Position numbers and translations under genes: made by a program. From positions 744,001 to 808,000 of the forward strand of contig CAWGLZ010000006.1 in NCBI GenBank assembly GCA_963823535.1: DNA of 64,000 bases. The letters are read 5' to 3'. A model generated the notes under the pieces. That model made no database searches, was not told where the DNA came from, and saw only the letters and a program-made list of their open reading frames with translations. Of this stretch, positions 8,753-17,738 are shown piece after piece. The DNA comes from RPQJ01 sp963823535 (GTDB taxonomy: Bacteria; Pseudomonadota; Gammaproteobacteria; Steroidobacterales; Steroidobacteraceae). How positions within the stretch are numbered: position 1 is the stretch's first letter; each line of letters opens with the position of its first letter.

Positions 8753-9019
8753 ATGACCGCACATCCCGAGATCGTGATGTACTCCGGCGGCTGGTGCCCG
8801 TATTGCCAGCGGGCACGGGCCCTGCTCGAGCGCAAGGGCCTGGCGTTCCGCGAAATCAAGGTGGACGAGGACCCTGCCGACCGCGAAGCCATGCTGGCCC
8901 GCAGCGGCGGACGACGCACCGTGCCACAGATCTTCATCGGCGAGCACCACGTGGGCGGCTTCGACGAGCTCTATGCGCTCGAGAAGTCCGGCCGTCTGGA
9001 CCAGCTCATCGCGGCCTGA
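8753..9019 (+). CDS. grxC: Glutaredoxin 3
   Basis: 88 residues with the glutaredoxin active site CPYC (Cys15 and Cys18) after a beta strand EIVMYSGGW, followed by the cis-Pro element RTVPQIFIG and the GGFDELYAL glutathione-binding segment. The dithiol CPYC form reduces protein disulfides and glutathionylated proteins in the cytoplasm using glutathione. The start at MTAHPEIVMYS gives exact family length. It lies between the rhodanese gene and secB, a conserved order in this class. Confidence 0.95.
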   Translation: MTAHPEIVMYSGGWCPYCQRARALLERKGLAFREIKVDEDPADREAMLARSGGRRTVPQIFIGEHHVGGFDELYALEKSGRLDQLIAA

Positions 9020-9074
9020 CGCGCGGGGCCGCAGCGCGCCGCTTCCGCAACCATTCCTACAGGACGAGAATGCC

Positions 9075-9584
9075 ATGACCGAGCAGAACCCGCAGAACCC
9101 GCAGGCCGGGAACGCCGACCCGAACGCACCCGTGGTCAATCCACAGGCGGTCTACATCAAGGATTGCTCCTTCGAGTCGCCGAACGGCCCGTTCCTCAAC
9201 AGCCAGCAGGGCAACCCCACGGTGAACCTGAACCTCACCACGCGGGCAAACGCACTGGCGCAGGACATGCACGAGGTGATCCTGCAGGTGAACCTCGAAG
9301 CCAAGGTGGGTGACAAGGTCGTCTGGCTGCTCGAACTGCAGCAGGCGGGCGCCTTCCTGATCCGCAACCTGTCCGCCAACGACCTCGCGCAGGTCCTGAG
9401 CATCATGGCGCCGAACTACCTCATGGCCTTCGCGCGCGCCACCATCTCCGAACTCGTCACCAAGGGCGGCTTCCCGCCGTTCCTGCTACCGCTCGTGACC
9501 TTCGAGGGGCTGCATGCACGCGCCCAGCAGCAGGCGGCACAGCAAGGGGCCGGCCAGCCGCCGGGCAGCGATACCGTCAACTGA
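9075..9584 (+). CDS. secB: Protein-export chaperone SecB
   Basis: 169 residues. The SecB core is complete: VYIKDCSFESPNGP, VNLNLTTRANAL, HEVILQVNLEAKVGDKVVWLLELQQAGAFLIRNL, then PNYLMAFARATISELVTKGGFPPFLLPLVTFEGLHARAQQQ. SecB is a homotetrameric cytoplasmic chaperone that keeps precursors unfolded and passes them to SecA. The N-terminus carries a QNPQNPQ-rich tail and the C-terminus an extra Gln-rich tail. An AGGACGAG element precedes the ATG by about 7 bases. gpsA follows 12 bases downstream. Confidence 0.97.
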   Translation: MTEQNPQNPQAGNADPNAPVVNPQAVYIKDCSFESPNGPFLNSQQGNPTVNLNLTTRANALAQDMHEVILQVNLEAKVGDKVVWLLELQQAGAFLIRNLSANDLAQVLSIMAPNYLMAFARATISELVTKGGFPPFLLPLVTFEGLHARAQQQAAQQGAGQPPGSDTVN

Positions 9585-9596
9585 CCGGGCGACGAA

Positions 9597-10622
9597 GTGA
9601 CAGCGCCTGCAGCGCCGGAGCCGAAACCCTCCTTCGCCGTGCTCGGCTCGGGCTCCTGGGGCACGGCGCTCGCCGTGCATCTCGCGCGCACGGGTCACTC
9701 GACGTGCCTGTGGGGCATCGAGACCGGGGAGCTCGAGGCCATGGCGCGCGAGCGGACCAACCAGCGATACCTGCCCGGTGTCCGTCTCCCGGAGGGTCTG
9801 GAGATCGAACACGATCTCGCGCAGGCGGTCGCCCGGGCCGACCAGCTGCTGATCGTCGTCCCAAGTCACGCGTTCCGGGAAGTCCTGCAGCGCATCCGGC
9901 CGATGCTGCGCCCCGGCCAGCGCGTCGCCTGGGCGACCAAGGGCTTCGAACTGGAGAGCGGCAAGCTGCCGCACGAGGTCGCGCTGGAAGTCCTGGGTCC
10001 GGACGTACCGACCGCCGTGCTCTCCGGACCCACCTTCGCAAAGGAGGTCGGGGCCGGCCTGCCGAGCGCGATGACCGTCGCTTCCCGCGACGGCGAGCAT
10101 GCACTGGCCCTGGCGCGCATCCTCTCCGGCGAGAACTTCAGGGCCTATGCCTCCAGCGACATGGTGGGCGTCGAGGTGGGCGGCGCCACCAAGAACGTGC
10201 TGGCGATCGGCGCGGGCATCTCCGATGGCCTCGGCTTCGGCGCCAACACGCGGGTCGCGATGATCACGCGCGGGCTCGCGGAGATGATGCGACTGGGCGT
10301 GGCGCTCGGCGCAGAGAAGGAAACGTTCATGGGCCTCGCGGGGCTCGGCGATCTCGTGCTGACCTGTACCGACGACCAGTCGCGCAATCGACGCTTCGGC
10401 CTCGCACTGGCCGCCGGGAGAACGCGCGAGCAGGCGCAGGCGGAGATCGGCCAGGTCGTCGAAGGCGTGCTCGCGGCACGGGCCGTGCACGACGTGGCCC
10501 GACGCGTCGACGTCGAGATGCCCATCAGTGAGCAGATCTACCGCGTCCTCTACGAAGGCGCACCGGCCAAGCAGGCTGTCTACGCGCTGATGGGACGGAC
10601 CGTGAAGGCGGAGACGGAATAG
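9597..10622 (+). CDS. gpsA: NAD(P)-dependent glycerol-3-phosphate dehydrogenase
   Basis: 341 residues, starting at a GTG. The Rossmann motif GSGSWGTALAVHLAR is followed by LSGPTFAKEVGAGLPSAM, the catalytic-lysine region VGGATKNVLAIGAGI and GLAGLGDLVLTCTDDQSRNRRFG. The enzyme reduces dihydroxyacetone phosphate to sn-glycerol 3-phosphate, the backbone for phospholipid synthesis. Its place directly behind secB is the normal gammaproteobacterial arrangement. It converges on trmL with only 23 bases between the stop codons. Confidence 0.97.
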   Translation: MTAPAAPEPKPSFAVLGSGSWGTALAVHLARTGHSTCLWGIETGELEAMARERTNQRYLPGVRLPEGLEIEHDLAQAVARADQLLIVVPSHAFREVLQRIRPMLRPGQRVAWATKGFELESGKLPHEVALEVLGPDVPTAVLSGPTFAKEVGAGLPSAMTVASRDGEHALALARILSGENFRAYASSDMVGVEVGGATKNVLAIGAGISDGLGFGANTRVAMITRGLAEMMRLGVALGAEKETFMGLAGLGDLVLTCTDDQSRNRRFGLALAAGRTREQAQAEIGQVVEGVLAARAVHDVARRVDVEMPISEQIYRVLYEGAPAKQAVYALMGRTVKAETE

Positions 10623-10645
10623 GCGTCGGCGTGCTCCGCCGCGCG

Positions 10646-11119
10646 CTACCCCTCTTCGACCACCGGGAAACCCCGCTGCCGCCAGGCCTCGTACACGGCC
10701 ACCGCGACGGCGTTGGACAGATTCAGGCTCCGTACGCCCGCCAGCATCGGGATCCGGAGCCTGTGCCCCTCGGGACAGTCGTCCAGGACATCCTGCGGCA
10801 GGCCCCGGGTCTCTGGGCCGAACACCAGCGCATCCCCGCACCGGAAGGCGATCTCATCGTAGCGGCTCGAGCCTCGGGTGGTGAAAGCGAACCAGCGCGG
10901 CTGGCCGAGGGCGGCCAGGCAGCTGGCGAGGCTCGCGTGCTCGACGACTTCGGCCAGCGCACGGTAGTCGAGCCCCGCGCGCCGCACGGCCTTCGCATCC
11001 AGCCGGAAGCCGAGCGGCCTCACGAGGTGCAGTCGTGCCCCCGTGTTCGCGCACAGCCGGATGATGTTGCCGGTGTTGGGCGGGATCTCGGGCTGGAACA
11101 GGATGACGTCGACTGGCAT
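10646..11119 (-). CDS. trmL: tRNA (cytidine(34)-2'-O)-methyltransferase
   Basis: 157-residue SPOUT methyltransferase. The start MPVDVILFQPEIPPNTGNIIRLCANTGARLHLV and the knot segments LVFGPETRGLPQDVL and IPMLAGVRSLNLSNAVAVAVYEAWRQ match TrmL, which methylates the wobble nucleotide ribose of leucine tRNAs using S-adenosylmethionine. The length is exactly that of the family. It is encoded opposite to gpsA, its usual neighbour. Confidence 0.95.
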   Translation of the reverse strand: MPVDVILFQPEIPPNTGNIIRLCANTGARLHLVRPLGFRLDAKAVRRAGLDYRALAEVVEHASLASCLAALGQPRWFAFTTRGSSRYDEIAFRCGDALVFGPETRGLPQDVLDDCPEGHRLRIPMLAGVRSLNLSNAVAVAVYEAWRQRGFPVVEEG

Positions 11120-11125
11120 AGAATC
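11120..11125 (+). promoter_or_regulatory. -10-like element TAGAAT before CBS-domain gene
   Basis: A TAGAAT box followed by CCG lies immediately after the trmL start codon (divergent) and 42 bases before the ATG of the CBS-domain gene. It has the same form as boxes at 8267 and 11614. No clear -35 element is visible. A GAGGGGGACCACGTC stretch between box and ATG supplies a plausible ribosome-binding site. Confidence 0.35.
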
Positions 11126-11166
11126 CGGGTGTCCGGTACACCGCGCAGACCGAGGGGGACCACGTC

Positions 11167-11598
11167 ATGTTGCGCGTCAAGCACCTGCTCGAGAGCAAGG
11201 GGGCCGAAATCTGGTCGGTGGAAACCGAGGAGCCCGTGCTCGAGGCTATCCAGATCATGGCCGACCATCACGTGGGCGCGCTGCCCGTCCTGCGCGACGG
11301 CCAGCTCGTCGGCATCATTTCGGAACGCGACTACGCCCGCAAGGTCATCCTGCTCGGCCGGTCGTCGGCGGAGACGCCGGTCTGGCAGATCATGAGTTCT
11401 CCCGTCGTGACCGTCGGCCCCCAGGATGCGGTCCGGCACTGCATGGAGCTCATGACCGAACGCCGCATCCGGCACCTGCCGGTGATCGACGAGGACGGCC
11501 GGATGATCGGCGTCGTCTCCATCGGCGACCTCGTGCGTGCGGTGATCGAGGAGCAGCAGGAAACGATCGAGCAGCTGGAGAAGTTCATCGCGGGCTGA
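11167..11598 (+). CDS. CBS-domain pair protein
   Basis: 143 residues made of two tandem CBS motifs: first about residues 16-67 (PVLEAIQIMADHHVGALPVLRDGQLVGIISERDYARKV), second about 79-130 (VVTVGPQDAVRHCMELMTERRIRHLPVIDEDGRMIGVVSIGDLVRAVIEE). Such stand-alone pairs bind adenine nucleotides or NAD and act as energy sensors, but the partner is unknown. The C-terminus is acidic/Gln-rich (EEQQETIEQLEKFI). The dihydroorotate dehydrogenase gene follows 28 bases downstream with its own -10-like box. Confidence 0.9.
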   Translation: MLRVKHLLESKGAEIWSVETEEPVLEAIQIMADHHVGALPVLRDGQLVGIISERDYARKVILLGRSSAETPVWQIMSSPVVTVGPQDAVRHCMELMTERRIRHLPVIDEDGRMIGVVSIGDLVRAVIEEQQETIEQLEKFIAG

Positions 11599-11613
11599 GG
11601 CGCTGCGTTCCTT

Positions 11614-11619
11614 TAGAAT
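11614..11619 (+). promoter_or_regulatory. -10-like element TAGAAT seven bases before dihydroorotate dehydrogenase
   Basis: TAGAAT ends seven bases before the ATG of the downstream gene, so a transcript from this box would start at or next to the initiation codon, giving a nearly leaderless mRNA. No Shine-Dalgarno sequence is visible between the box and the ATG, consistent with that idea. Read-through from the CBS gene is the alternative. Confidence 0.35.
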
Positions 11620-11626
11620 ACTCGCC

Positions 11627-12613
11627 ATGTCTGCCGTCCCCCGCGCGCCCGACACTCTGCCCGCCTCCCTCGCCGTCGATTTCTGCGGTCTCCGGCTCGC
11701 CTCGCCGATCGTACTGCTCTCCGGCTGCGTGGGATTCGGCGAGGAATACACGCGCGTCGAGGGCTTCTCGAACACCCACGTGGGTGCCGTCGTGCTCAAG
11801 GGGACGACCCGTGAGCCGCGGCTCGGCAATCCACCGCACCGCGTCTACGAGACGCCGATGGGCATGCTCAACGCCATCGGGCTGCAGAATCCCGGCGTCG
11901 ACCAGGTCGTGGATGTCGTCCTGCCGTCGCTCGATTTCTCCGAGACGCGGTTCTTCGCCAACGTCTGTGGCTCGACCATCGACGACTACGTCGAGGTCAC
12001 CCGACGCTTCGACGATTCGCCGATCGACGCCATCGAGATCAACATCTCGTGCCCCAACATCAAGGAAGGGGGCGTGCAGTTCGGCAACTACCCGGAAATG
12101 TCCGCACGCGTGGTCGAGGCCTGCCGCCGCGTGACGAAGAAACCGCTGGTCACCAAGCTTTCGCCGAACCAGACCGACATCCGCGAGAATGCGCGCCGCT
12201 GCATCGAGGCAGGCAGCGACGGACTCGCAGTGATCAACACGATCATGGGCATGTCCATCGACGTCCGGACCCGCCGGCCCGTGATCGGCAACGTGCAGGG
12301 CGGACTGTCGGGGCCGGCCATCAAGCCCATTGCGCTGCTCAAGGTGATGCAGGTCGCGGAGGTGGCGCGGCCGCTCAACATTCCGATCATCGGCCAGGGT
12401 GGCATCCAGACCGCCGGGGACGCACTCGAGTTCATCATCGCGGGCGCCACCACGGTGGGCGTGGGCACGTCGTTGTTCTACGACCCGTTGGTCTGCAGCA
12501 AGATCAACGCGGGCATCGCCGACTACCTGTCGTCGAACGGCCTGTCGAACGTCGCCGAGCTGGTCGGAAGCCTCGACGCGCCGCGCAGGAAGGTCGAAGT
12601 GTGCGCCTGCTGA
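11627..12613 (+). CDS. pyrD: Dihydroorotate dehydrogenase, class 1B type
   Basis: 328 residues forming an FMN-binding TIM barrel. Visible are FCGLRLASPIVLLSGCVGFGEEY, LKGTTREPRLGNPPHRVYETPMGMLNAIGLQNPGV, the catalytic-base segment EINISCPNIKEGG (Cys rather than Ser), KLSPNQTDI, GGLSGPAIKPIAL and IIGQGGIQTAGDALEFIIAGATTVGVG. Cys as catalytic base and the LNAIGLQNPGV motif place it in class 1 (1B-like), cytoplasmic, oxidising dihydroorotate in pyrimidine synthesis. Most gammaproteobacteria use the membrane class 2 enzyme. No pyrK electron-transfer partner is nearby. The C-terminus ends in VEVCAC. Confidence 0.82.
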   Translation: MSAVPRAPDTLPASLAVDFCGLRLASPIVLLSGCVGFGEEYTRVEGFSNTHVGAVVLKGTTREPRLGNPPHRVYETPMGMLNAIGLQNPGVDQVVDVVLPSLDFSETRFFANVCGSTIDDYVEVTRRFDDSPIDAIEINISCPNIKEGGVQFGNYPEMSARVVEACRRVTKKPLVTKLSPNQTDIRENARRCIEAGSDGLAVINTIMGMSIDVRTRRPVIGNVQGGLSGPAIKPIALLKVMQVAEVARPLNIPIIGQGGIQTAGDALEFIIAGATTVGVGTSLFYDPLVCSKINAGIADYLSSNGLSNVAELVGSLDAPRRKVEVCAC

Positions 12614-12665
12614 AAAGGCGGGCCGCCGTCTGTCGCGGCGGGCCAGGCACCGTCCTTGACGCAGG

Positions 12666-14049
<1,384 letters not shown>

Positions 14050-14072
<23 letters not shown>

Positions 14073-15156
14073 GATTGTCGAAAGGCAGAAGGAGAGTGAA
14101 GACGGTCCGACCCGGGCGGCTGTCGAACTCGATCAGGCCATCGTGGCGACCGATGAGGTCCTGCGCGACGGCCAGCCCGAGGCCGGTGCCGCCCTGGCGG
14201 CCGGTGACGAGTGGATAGAAGACGGTGTCCTTCAGGTCTGCGGGAACGCCGGGACCATCGTCCTCGACCTGGATGCAGGCGACGACGCGGTAGCGTCGAC
14301 TGCCGATGCTGGCGTTGGTCAGCGCCCGGGTCCGGAGCGTAATGCGCCCGCGCTCGCCCACGGCCTGGATGGCATTACGGCCTAGATTGAGCAGCGCCTG
14401 GATGATCTGGTTACGGTCGAGCCGCAATCGCGGCAGGCTCGGGTCGTAGTCACGCTCGACGACGACACCGGTCGGTGCCTCCGCGGCGAGCAGGTGCCCG
14501 ACATGCTGCACGAGCTCGTGGATGTTGACCGGTTCCTTGCGTGGCGGCTGCCCCGGGCCCAGCAACGCGTCCACCAGCGCCGCGAGACGGTCGGCCTCGG
14601 CGATGATCACGGTCGTGTATTCGTTGAGCGCCGGATCCTTGAGCTGCCGCTCGAGCAGCTGGGCCGCGCCCCGCAACCCGCCGAGCGGATTCTTGATCTC
14701 ATGCGCCAGCTGGCGAACCATCGCGCGGCTGCCCCCAAGCTGCGTGAGCAATGCGTTCTCGCGCAGGATGCGCTGGTGCTGCGTGACGTCCGCGATCTCG
14801 ACCAGGACGCCGCCGGGCAGACCCGGCGCATCGAACGGCGTCACGGTCAGGTCCACGAATCTCACGGGTCCCGTGGGTCCGGACTCGAAGGGCAGTTCCC
14901 GACGTGAGTACTGGGCCCCCGCCGCGCGCGCGCGGCCGATCACGCCTTCGAGTTCCGTATTCGCCTTGAGCAGTTCGCGGATGGCGCGACCCGCCGCCTG
15001 GTTCCGGCTGACGCCGAAGAGATTCTCCGCGGTTTCGTTCAGGTGCAGCACGGCGCCGTCGGCATCGAGCCAGAGCACGCTGGTCGCGAGCCCGTCGAGC
15101 AGCGGGGCGAGCTCGGCGCTGCCGGGACGGAAGACGCTGCGCGGCTCCGCGGCCAC
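14050..15156 (-). CDS. glnL: Nitrogen regulation sensor histidine kinase NtrB
   Basis: 368 residues: PAS domain (about 15-125), dimerisation/phosphoacceptor segment with His152 in QLAHEIKNPLGGLRGAAQLLERQL, and HATPase domain (LNLGRNAIQAV, VEDDGPGVPADL, GGTGLGLAVAQDLIGRHDGLIEF). The soluble NtrB kinase phosphorylates NtrC when glutamine is low, under control of the PII protein. The order ntrC-ntrB-DUF4124-glnA, all on one strand, is the standard gammaproteobacterial nitrogen-control cluster. Confidence 0.96.
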
Positions 15157-15207
15157 GTCACGCCACCCCGCGACGTCGCGGCGGATGCCCGCCCGTGAGG
15201 GCGAAGA

Positions 15208-15819
15208 CTACTTGGGGGAATTCGGTCGCGGGGTCGGCCGCGGCGGCGGTTGTGGCCTCAGGCTTGGACCGACCGCCTGCGGCGGGACGACGGTAGGCAG
15301 CTTGATGTGGAACACCCGCGGTTCGCTGCGGATCTTTTCCTTGCCACTGGTGTCGAGGATCACTGCCGCCAGCGAATGAACGCCGCGCTCCAGGGCATCG
15401 AGGTTGTACTCGAGCGAGGTCGGATCGCCCTCGACCAGCTTGCCGTCCAGGTACAGCAGCAGGCGGTCGCCCGCAGCCAGCTCCGGTTCGGAGCGCATGC
15501 GCACGTTGACCGTGGCGTCGGCACCGAAGAAGGACTCGCCGTTTTCGGGCTGCCAGATTTCGAGAGATTGGTACTCGACCGGCGACGTCGCGGCGGACGA
15601 CGACGGGCTGGCGGACTTCACCGGTGTCGCGGGACGAGCCGGCGGCGGTTGTGGTGGCGGCTGGGAGATCTCGACCTTCTTCGCACCCGGCTCCGGCCGG
15701 TCGGAGTAGTGGGTGACGCCGTTGGCATCCTTCCACACCCACAGCTCGCGCTTGATCTCCTGCCCCTGGACCGGCAGGGTGAGCAGGCATCCCAGCAACA
15801 ACAGCACCCGTGTATTCAT
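15208..15819 (-). CDS. Exported DUF4124-domain protein between glnA and ntrB
   Basis: 203 residues with a clear signal peptide (MNTRVLLLLGCLLTLPVQGQ). It is followed by the DUF4124 motif (LWVWKDANGVTHYSDRPEPGAKKVEI), a Pro/Ala/Ser linker (about 53-75), a compact domain (QSLEIWQPENGESFF...VFHIKLP) and a Pro/Arg-rich tail. Function is unknown; DUF4124 proteins are often found in this exact place between glnA and ntrB. It is presumably periplasmic. The central domain resembles an immunoglobulin-like fold (AGDRLLLYLDGKLV...LERGVHSLAAVILD), but that is inference. Confidence 0.85.
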   Translation of the reverse strand: MNTRVLLLLGCLLTLPVQGQEIKRELWVWKDANGVTHYSDRPEPGAKKVEISQPPPQPPPARPATPVKSASPSSSAATSPVEYQSLEIWQPENGESFFGADATVNVRMRSEPELAAGDRLLLYLDGKLVEGDPTSLEYNLDALERGVHSLAAVILDTSGKEKIRSEPRVFHIKLPTVVPPQAVGPSLRPQPPPRPTPRPNSPK

Positions 15820-15959
15820 GGCTCCAGAGCATAGCCCCTGTACCCACCGCTGACAAAATCACCCGCCGGGTTCCGCGACCTGCGTCATGGGACGGGAGGG
15901 GGGTGGGGAGGCACCGGACGACCCGTCGGCTCGCCCGGTCCCCACCGCCTGCGCCGCCG

Positions 15960-17372
15960 TCAGACGCTGTAATAGAGCTCGAGCTCGACGGGATGCGTGC
16001 TCATGCGCAGCCGCGTGACCTCCTGCATCTTGAGGGCGATGTACGCGTCGATCACGTCGTCGGTGAACACGCCGCCCTCCTTCAGGAAGGCGCGATCCTT
16101 GTCGAGCGCATCGAGCGCCTGGTCGAGCGCGTGGCAGACCGTCGGGATGTTGCGCGCCTCTTCAGGCGCGAGGTCATAGAGATCCTTGTCCGCTGGATCA
16201 CCCGGGTGGATCTTGTTCTTGATGCCGTCGAGGCCCGCCATCAGCATCGCCGAGAAGCACAGGTAGGGATTCGCCGTCGAATCCGCGAAGCGCACCTCGA
16301 TGCGGCGACCCTTCGGGTTGATCACGTGGGGGATGCGGATCGACGCCGAGCGGTTGCGCGCGGAGTACGCGAGCATCACCGGCGCCTCGAATCCCGGCAC
16401 CAGGCGCTTGTAGCTGTTGGTGCTGGCATTGGCGATCGCATTCAGCGCGCGGGCGTGCTTGATGATGCCGCCAATGTAGTAGATCGCCATTTCGGACAGA
16501 CCGCCGTACTTGTCGCCGGCGAAGACGTTCTTGCCGTCCTTGGACAGCGACTGGTTCACGTGCATGCCGTTGCCGTTGTCGCCCACCAGCGGCTTCGGCA
16601 TGAAAGTGGCCGTCTTGCCGTAGCTGGCCGCCACGTTGTGGATGGCGTACTTGAGGATCTGGACTTCGTCTGCCTTCTTGGTCAGCGTGTTGGCCGAGAC
16701 GTTGATCTCGGCCTGGCCGCCGGTGGCGACCTCGGCGTGATGCACCTCGACCTTGAGTCCCATCTCCTCCATCGCGAGGCACATGGCGGTGCGCAGGTCC
16801 TGGTAGGCATCGACCGGCGGTACGGGGAAATAGCCGCCCTTGATCGAGGGCCGGTGGCCGAGGTTGCCTCCCTCCATCGACTGGGAGGAGTTCCAGGCGC
16901 CCTGCATCGAGTCCACTTCGTAGAAGCACCCGTTCATCGAGTTGCCGTGGCGGAGGCTGTCGAAGATGAAGAACTCGTTCTCGGGCCCCCACATGGAGGC
17001 ATCGGCGATCCCGGTCGACTTCAGGTACGCCTCCGCACGCTTCGCCAGCGAGCGCGGGTCGCGCTCGTAGCCCTGCATGGTCGACGGCTCGACGATGTCG
17101 CAGCGCAGGTTGAGGGTGGTTTCCTCGAAGAACGGATCGAGGATGGCGGTCGAGGGATCCGGCATCAGGATCATGTCGGACTCCTGGATGCCCTTCCAGC
17201 CAGCGATGGAAGAGCCATCGAAGCCCTTGCCGTCCTCGAAGAAGGTCTCGTCCACGACACGGGTCGGGACGGTCACGTGCTGTTCCTTACCCTTGGTGTC
17301 CGTGAAACGCAGGTCGACGTACTTGACCTCTTTGTCCTCGATCAGCTTCAGAACTTCGGCAGCGGTGGTCAT
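15960..17372 (-). CDS. glnA: Type I glutamine synthetase
   Basis: 470 residues, the normal GSI length, beginning MTTAAEVLKLIEDKEVKYVDLRFTDTKGKEQH. Catalytic segments are visible: FDGSSIAGWKGIQESDMIL, GPENEFFIFD, NGNGMHVNQSLSKDG, the NRSASIRIP motif, and the adenylylation-site tyrosine region DLYDLAPEEA near residue 400. It is a dodecameric cytoplasmic enzyme making glutamine from glutamate, ATP and ammonia, controlled by adenylylation at that tyrosine. The chosen ATG is the family start; a longer in-frame extension to 17528 has no homology-like content. Upstream lie a sigma-54 promoter and NtrC-type sites. Confidence 0.97.
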   Translation of the reverse strand: MTTAAEVLKLIEDKEVKYVDLRFTDTKGKEQHVTVPTRVVDETFFEDGKGFDGSSIAGWKGIQESDMILMPDPSTAILDPFFEETTLNLRCDIVEPSTMQGYERDPRSLAKRAEAYLKSTGIADASMWGPENEFFIFDSLRHGNSMNGCFYEVDSMQGAWNSSQSMEGGNLGHRPSIKGGYFPVPPVDAYQDLRTAMCLAMEEMGLKVEVHHAEVATGGQAEINVSANTLTKKADEVQILKYAIHNVAASYGKTATFMPKPLVGDNGNGMHVNQSLSKDGKNVFAGDKYGGLSEMAIYYIGGIIKHARALNAIANASTNSYKRLVPGFEAPVMLAYSARNRSASIRIPHVINPKGRRIEVRFADSTANPYLCFSAMLMAGLDGIKNKIHPGDPADKDLYDLAPEEARNIPTVCHALDQALDALDKDRAFLKEGGVFTDDVIDAYIALKMQEVTRLRMSTHPVELELYYSV

Positions 17373-17461
17373 GGAAACTCCTTGCGGAATGCAGCGAAAG
17401 CGGAGGCCTCGGGCCGCTCGCCGCGACGGCCCTGGAGGCTGGTAACCGGGACCCAAATGAA

Positions 17462-17478
17462 TGCATGAAGTATGCCAG
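17462..17478 (-). promoter_or_regulatory. Sigma-54 (-24/-12) promoter of glnA
   Basis: Read on the minus strand the 17-mer is CTGGCATACTTCATGCA. It has the invariant GG and GC dinucleotides separated by exactly 10 bases and matches YTGGCAYR-N5-TGCW, with the only notable change an A instead of T in the -12 TTGC. Transcription would start near 17451, leaving a leader of about 79 bases before glnA. The promoter lies about 100 and 131 bases from the centres of the two upstream NtrC-type sites. Confidence 0.72.
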
Positions 17479-17541
17479 CGCACCGGATTAGCGCAAGAGC
17501 GTGGAAATACAGTCCTGCTTCTGGCCATTCAGCGGGAGCGG

Positions 17542-17558
17542 AGATCGATAATGGTGCG
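17542..17558. promoter_or_regulatory. NtrC-type site 2 (one good half-site) upstream of glnA
   Basis: The right half, ATGGTGCG, is identical to that of the stronger site and lies exactly 32 bases from it, that is three helical turns, on the same face of the DNA. The left half is degenerate. Its centre is about 99 bases upstream of the predicted glnA start. The spacing matches that of the paired NtrC sites at E. coli glnA. Confidence 0.55.
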
Positions 17559-17573
17559 CTTGACGCGAGTGAA

Positions 17574-17590
17574 TGCGCCATTATGGTGCG
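17574..17590. promoter_or_regulatory. NtrC-binding site 1 (enhancer) upstream of glnA
   Basis: TGCGCCATTATGGTGCG is a near-palindrome differing at one inner and one terminal position from the classic NtrC operator TGCACCA-N3-TGGTGCA. Its centre lies about 131 bases upstream of the predicted sigma-54 transcription start, close to the distal site position at E. coli glnA. The gene for NtrC is in this window, in the same cluster. Confidence 0.7.
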
Positions 17591-17738
17591 CCGTGATCGT
17601 AGGGTATGTACGACGGCGGTCGGTCGCACTCATTTCGGCAGCCCCGGATACCCGACGCAGCCCCAAGGACTATCGTGGCGCGTACCCGGCGCCGGCACGA
17701 CGATATCCGGCGCGGTGCCGACACGCTGGAGACAGACC

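Larger units (their letters stand above)
17373..17738. promoter_or_regulatory. Divergent regulatory region between glnA and xsc
   Basis: No gene is visible in these 366 bases. The left half holds the glnA sigma-54 promoter and two NtrC-type sites, annotated separately. The right half (about 17595-17738) is the leader of xsc. A GGAG lies about 8 bases before the xsc GTG. On the xsc strand no good sigma-70 or sigma-54 promoter could be recognised; a weak TGGCGC-N5-CGGC around 17674 differs from consensus in both elements and is not claimed. Because NtrC sites are enhancers, they could in principle serve both directions. Confidence 0.7.

Noticed and set aside
17670..17690. Sigma-54-like TGGCGC-N5-CGGC for xsc
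   Set aside because: Both elements deviate from consensus (CGC for CAC, CGGC for TTGC). In GC-rich DNA such matches are common.
17470..17738. N-terminal extension of xsc through the regulatory region
   Set aside because: The extension has no family similarity, crosses NtrC-type sites, and a better start with a Shine-Dalgarno exists at 17739.
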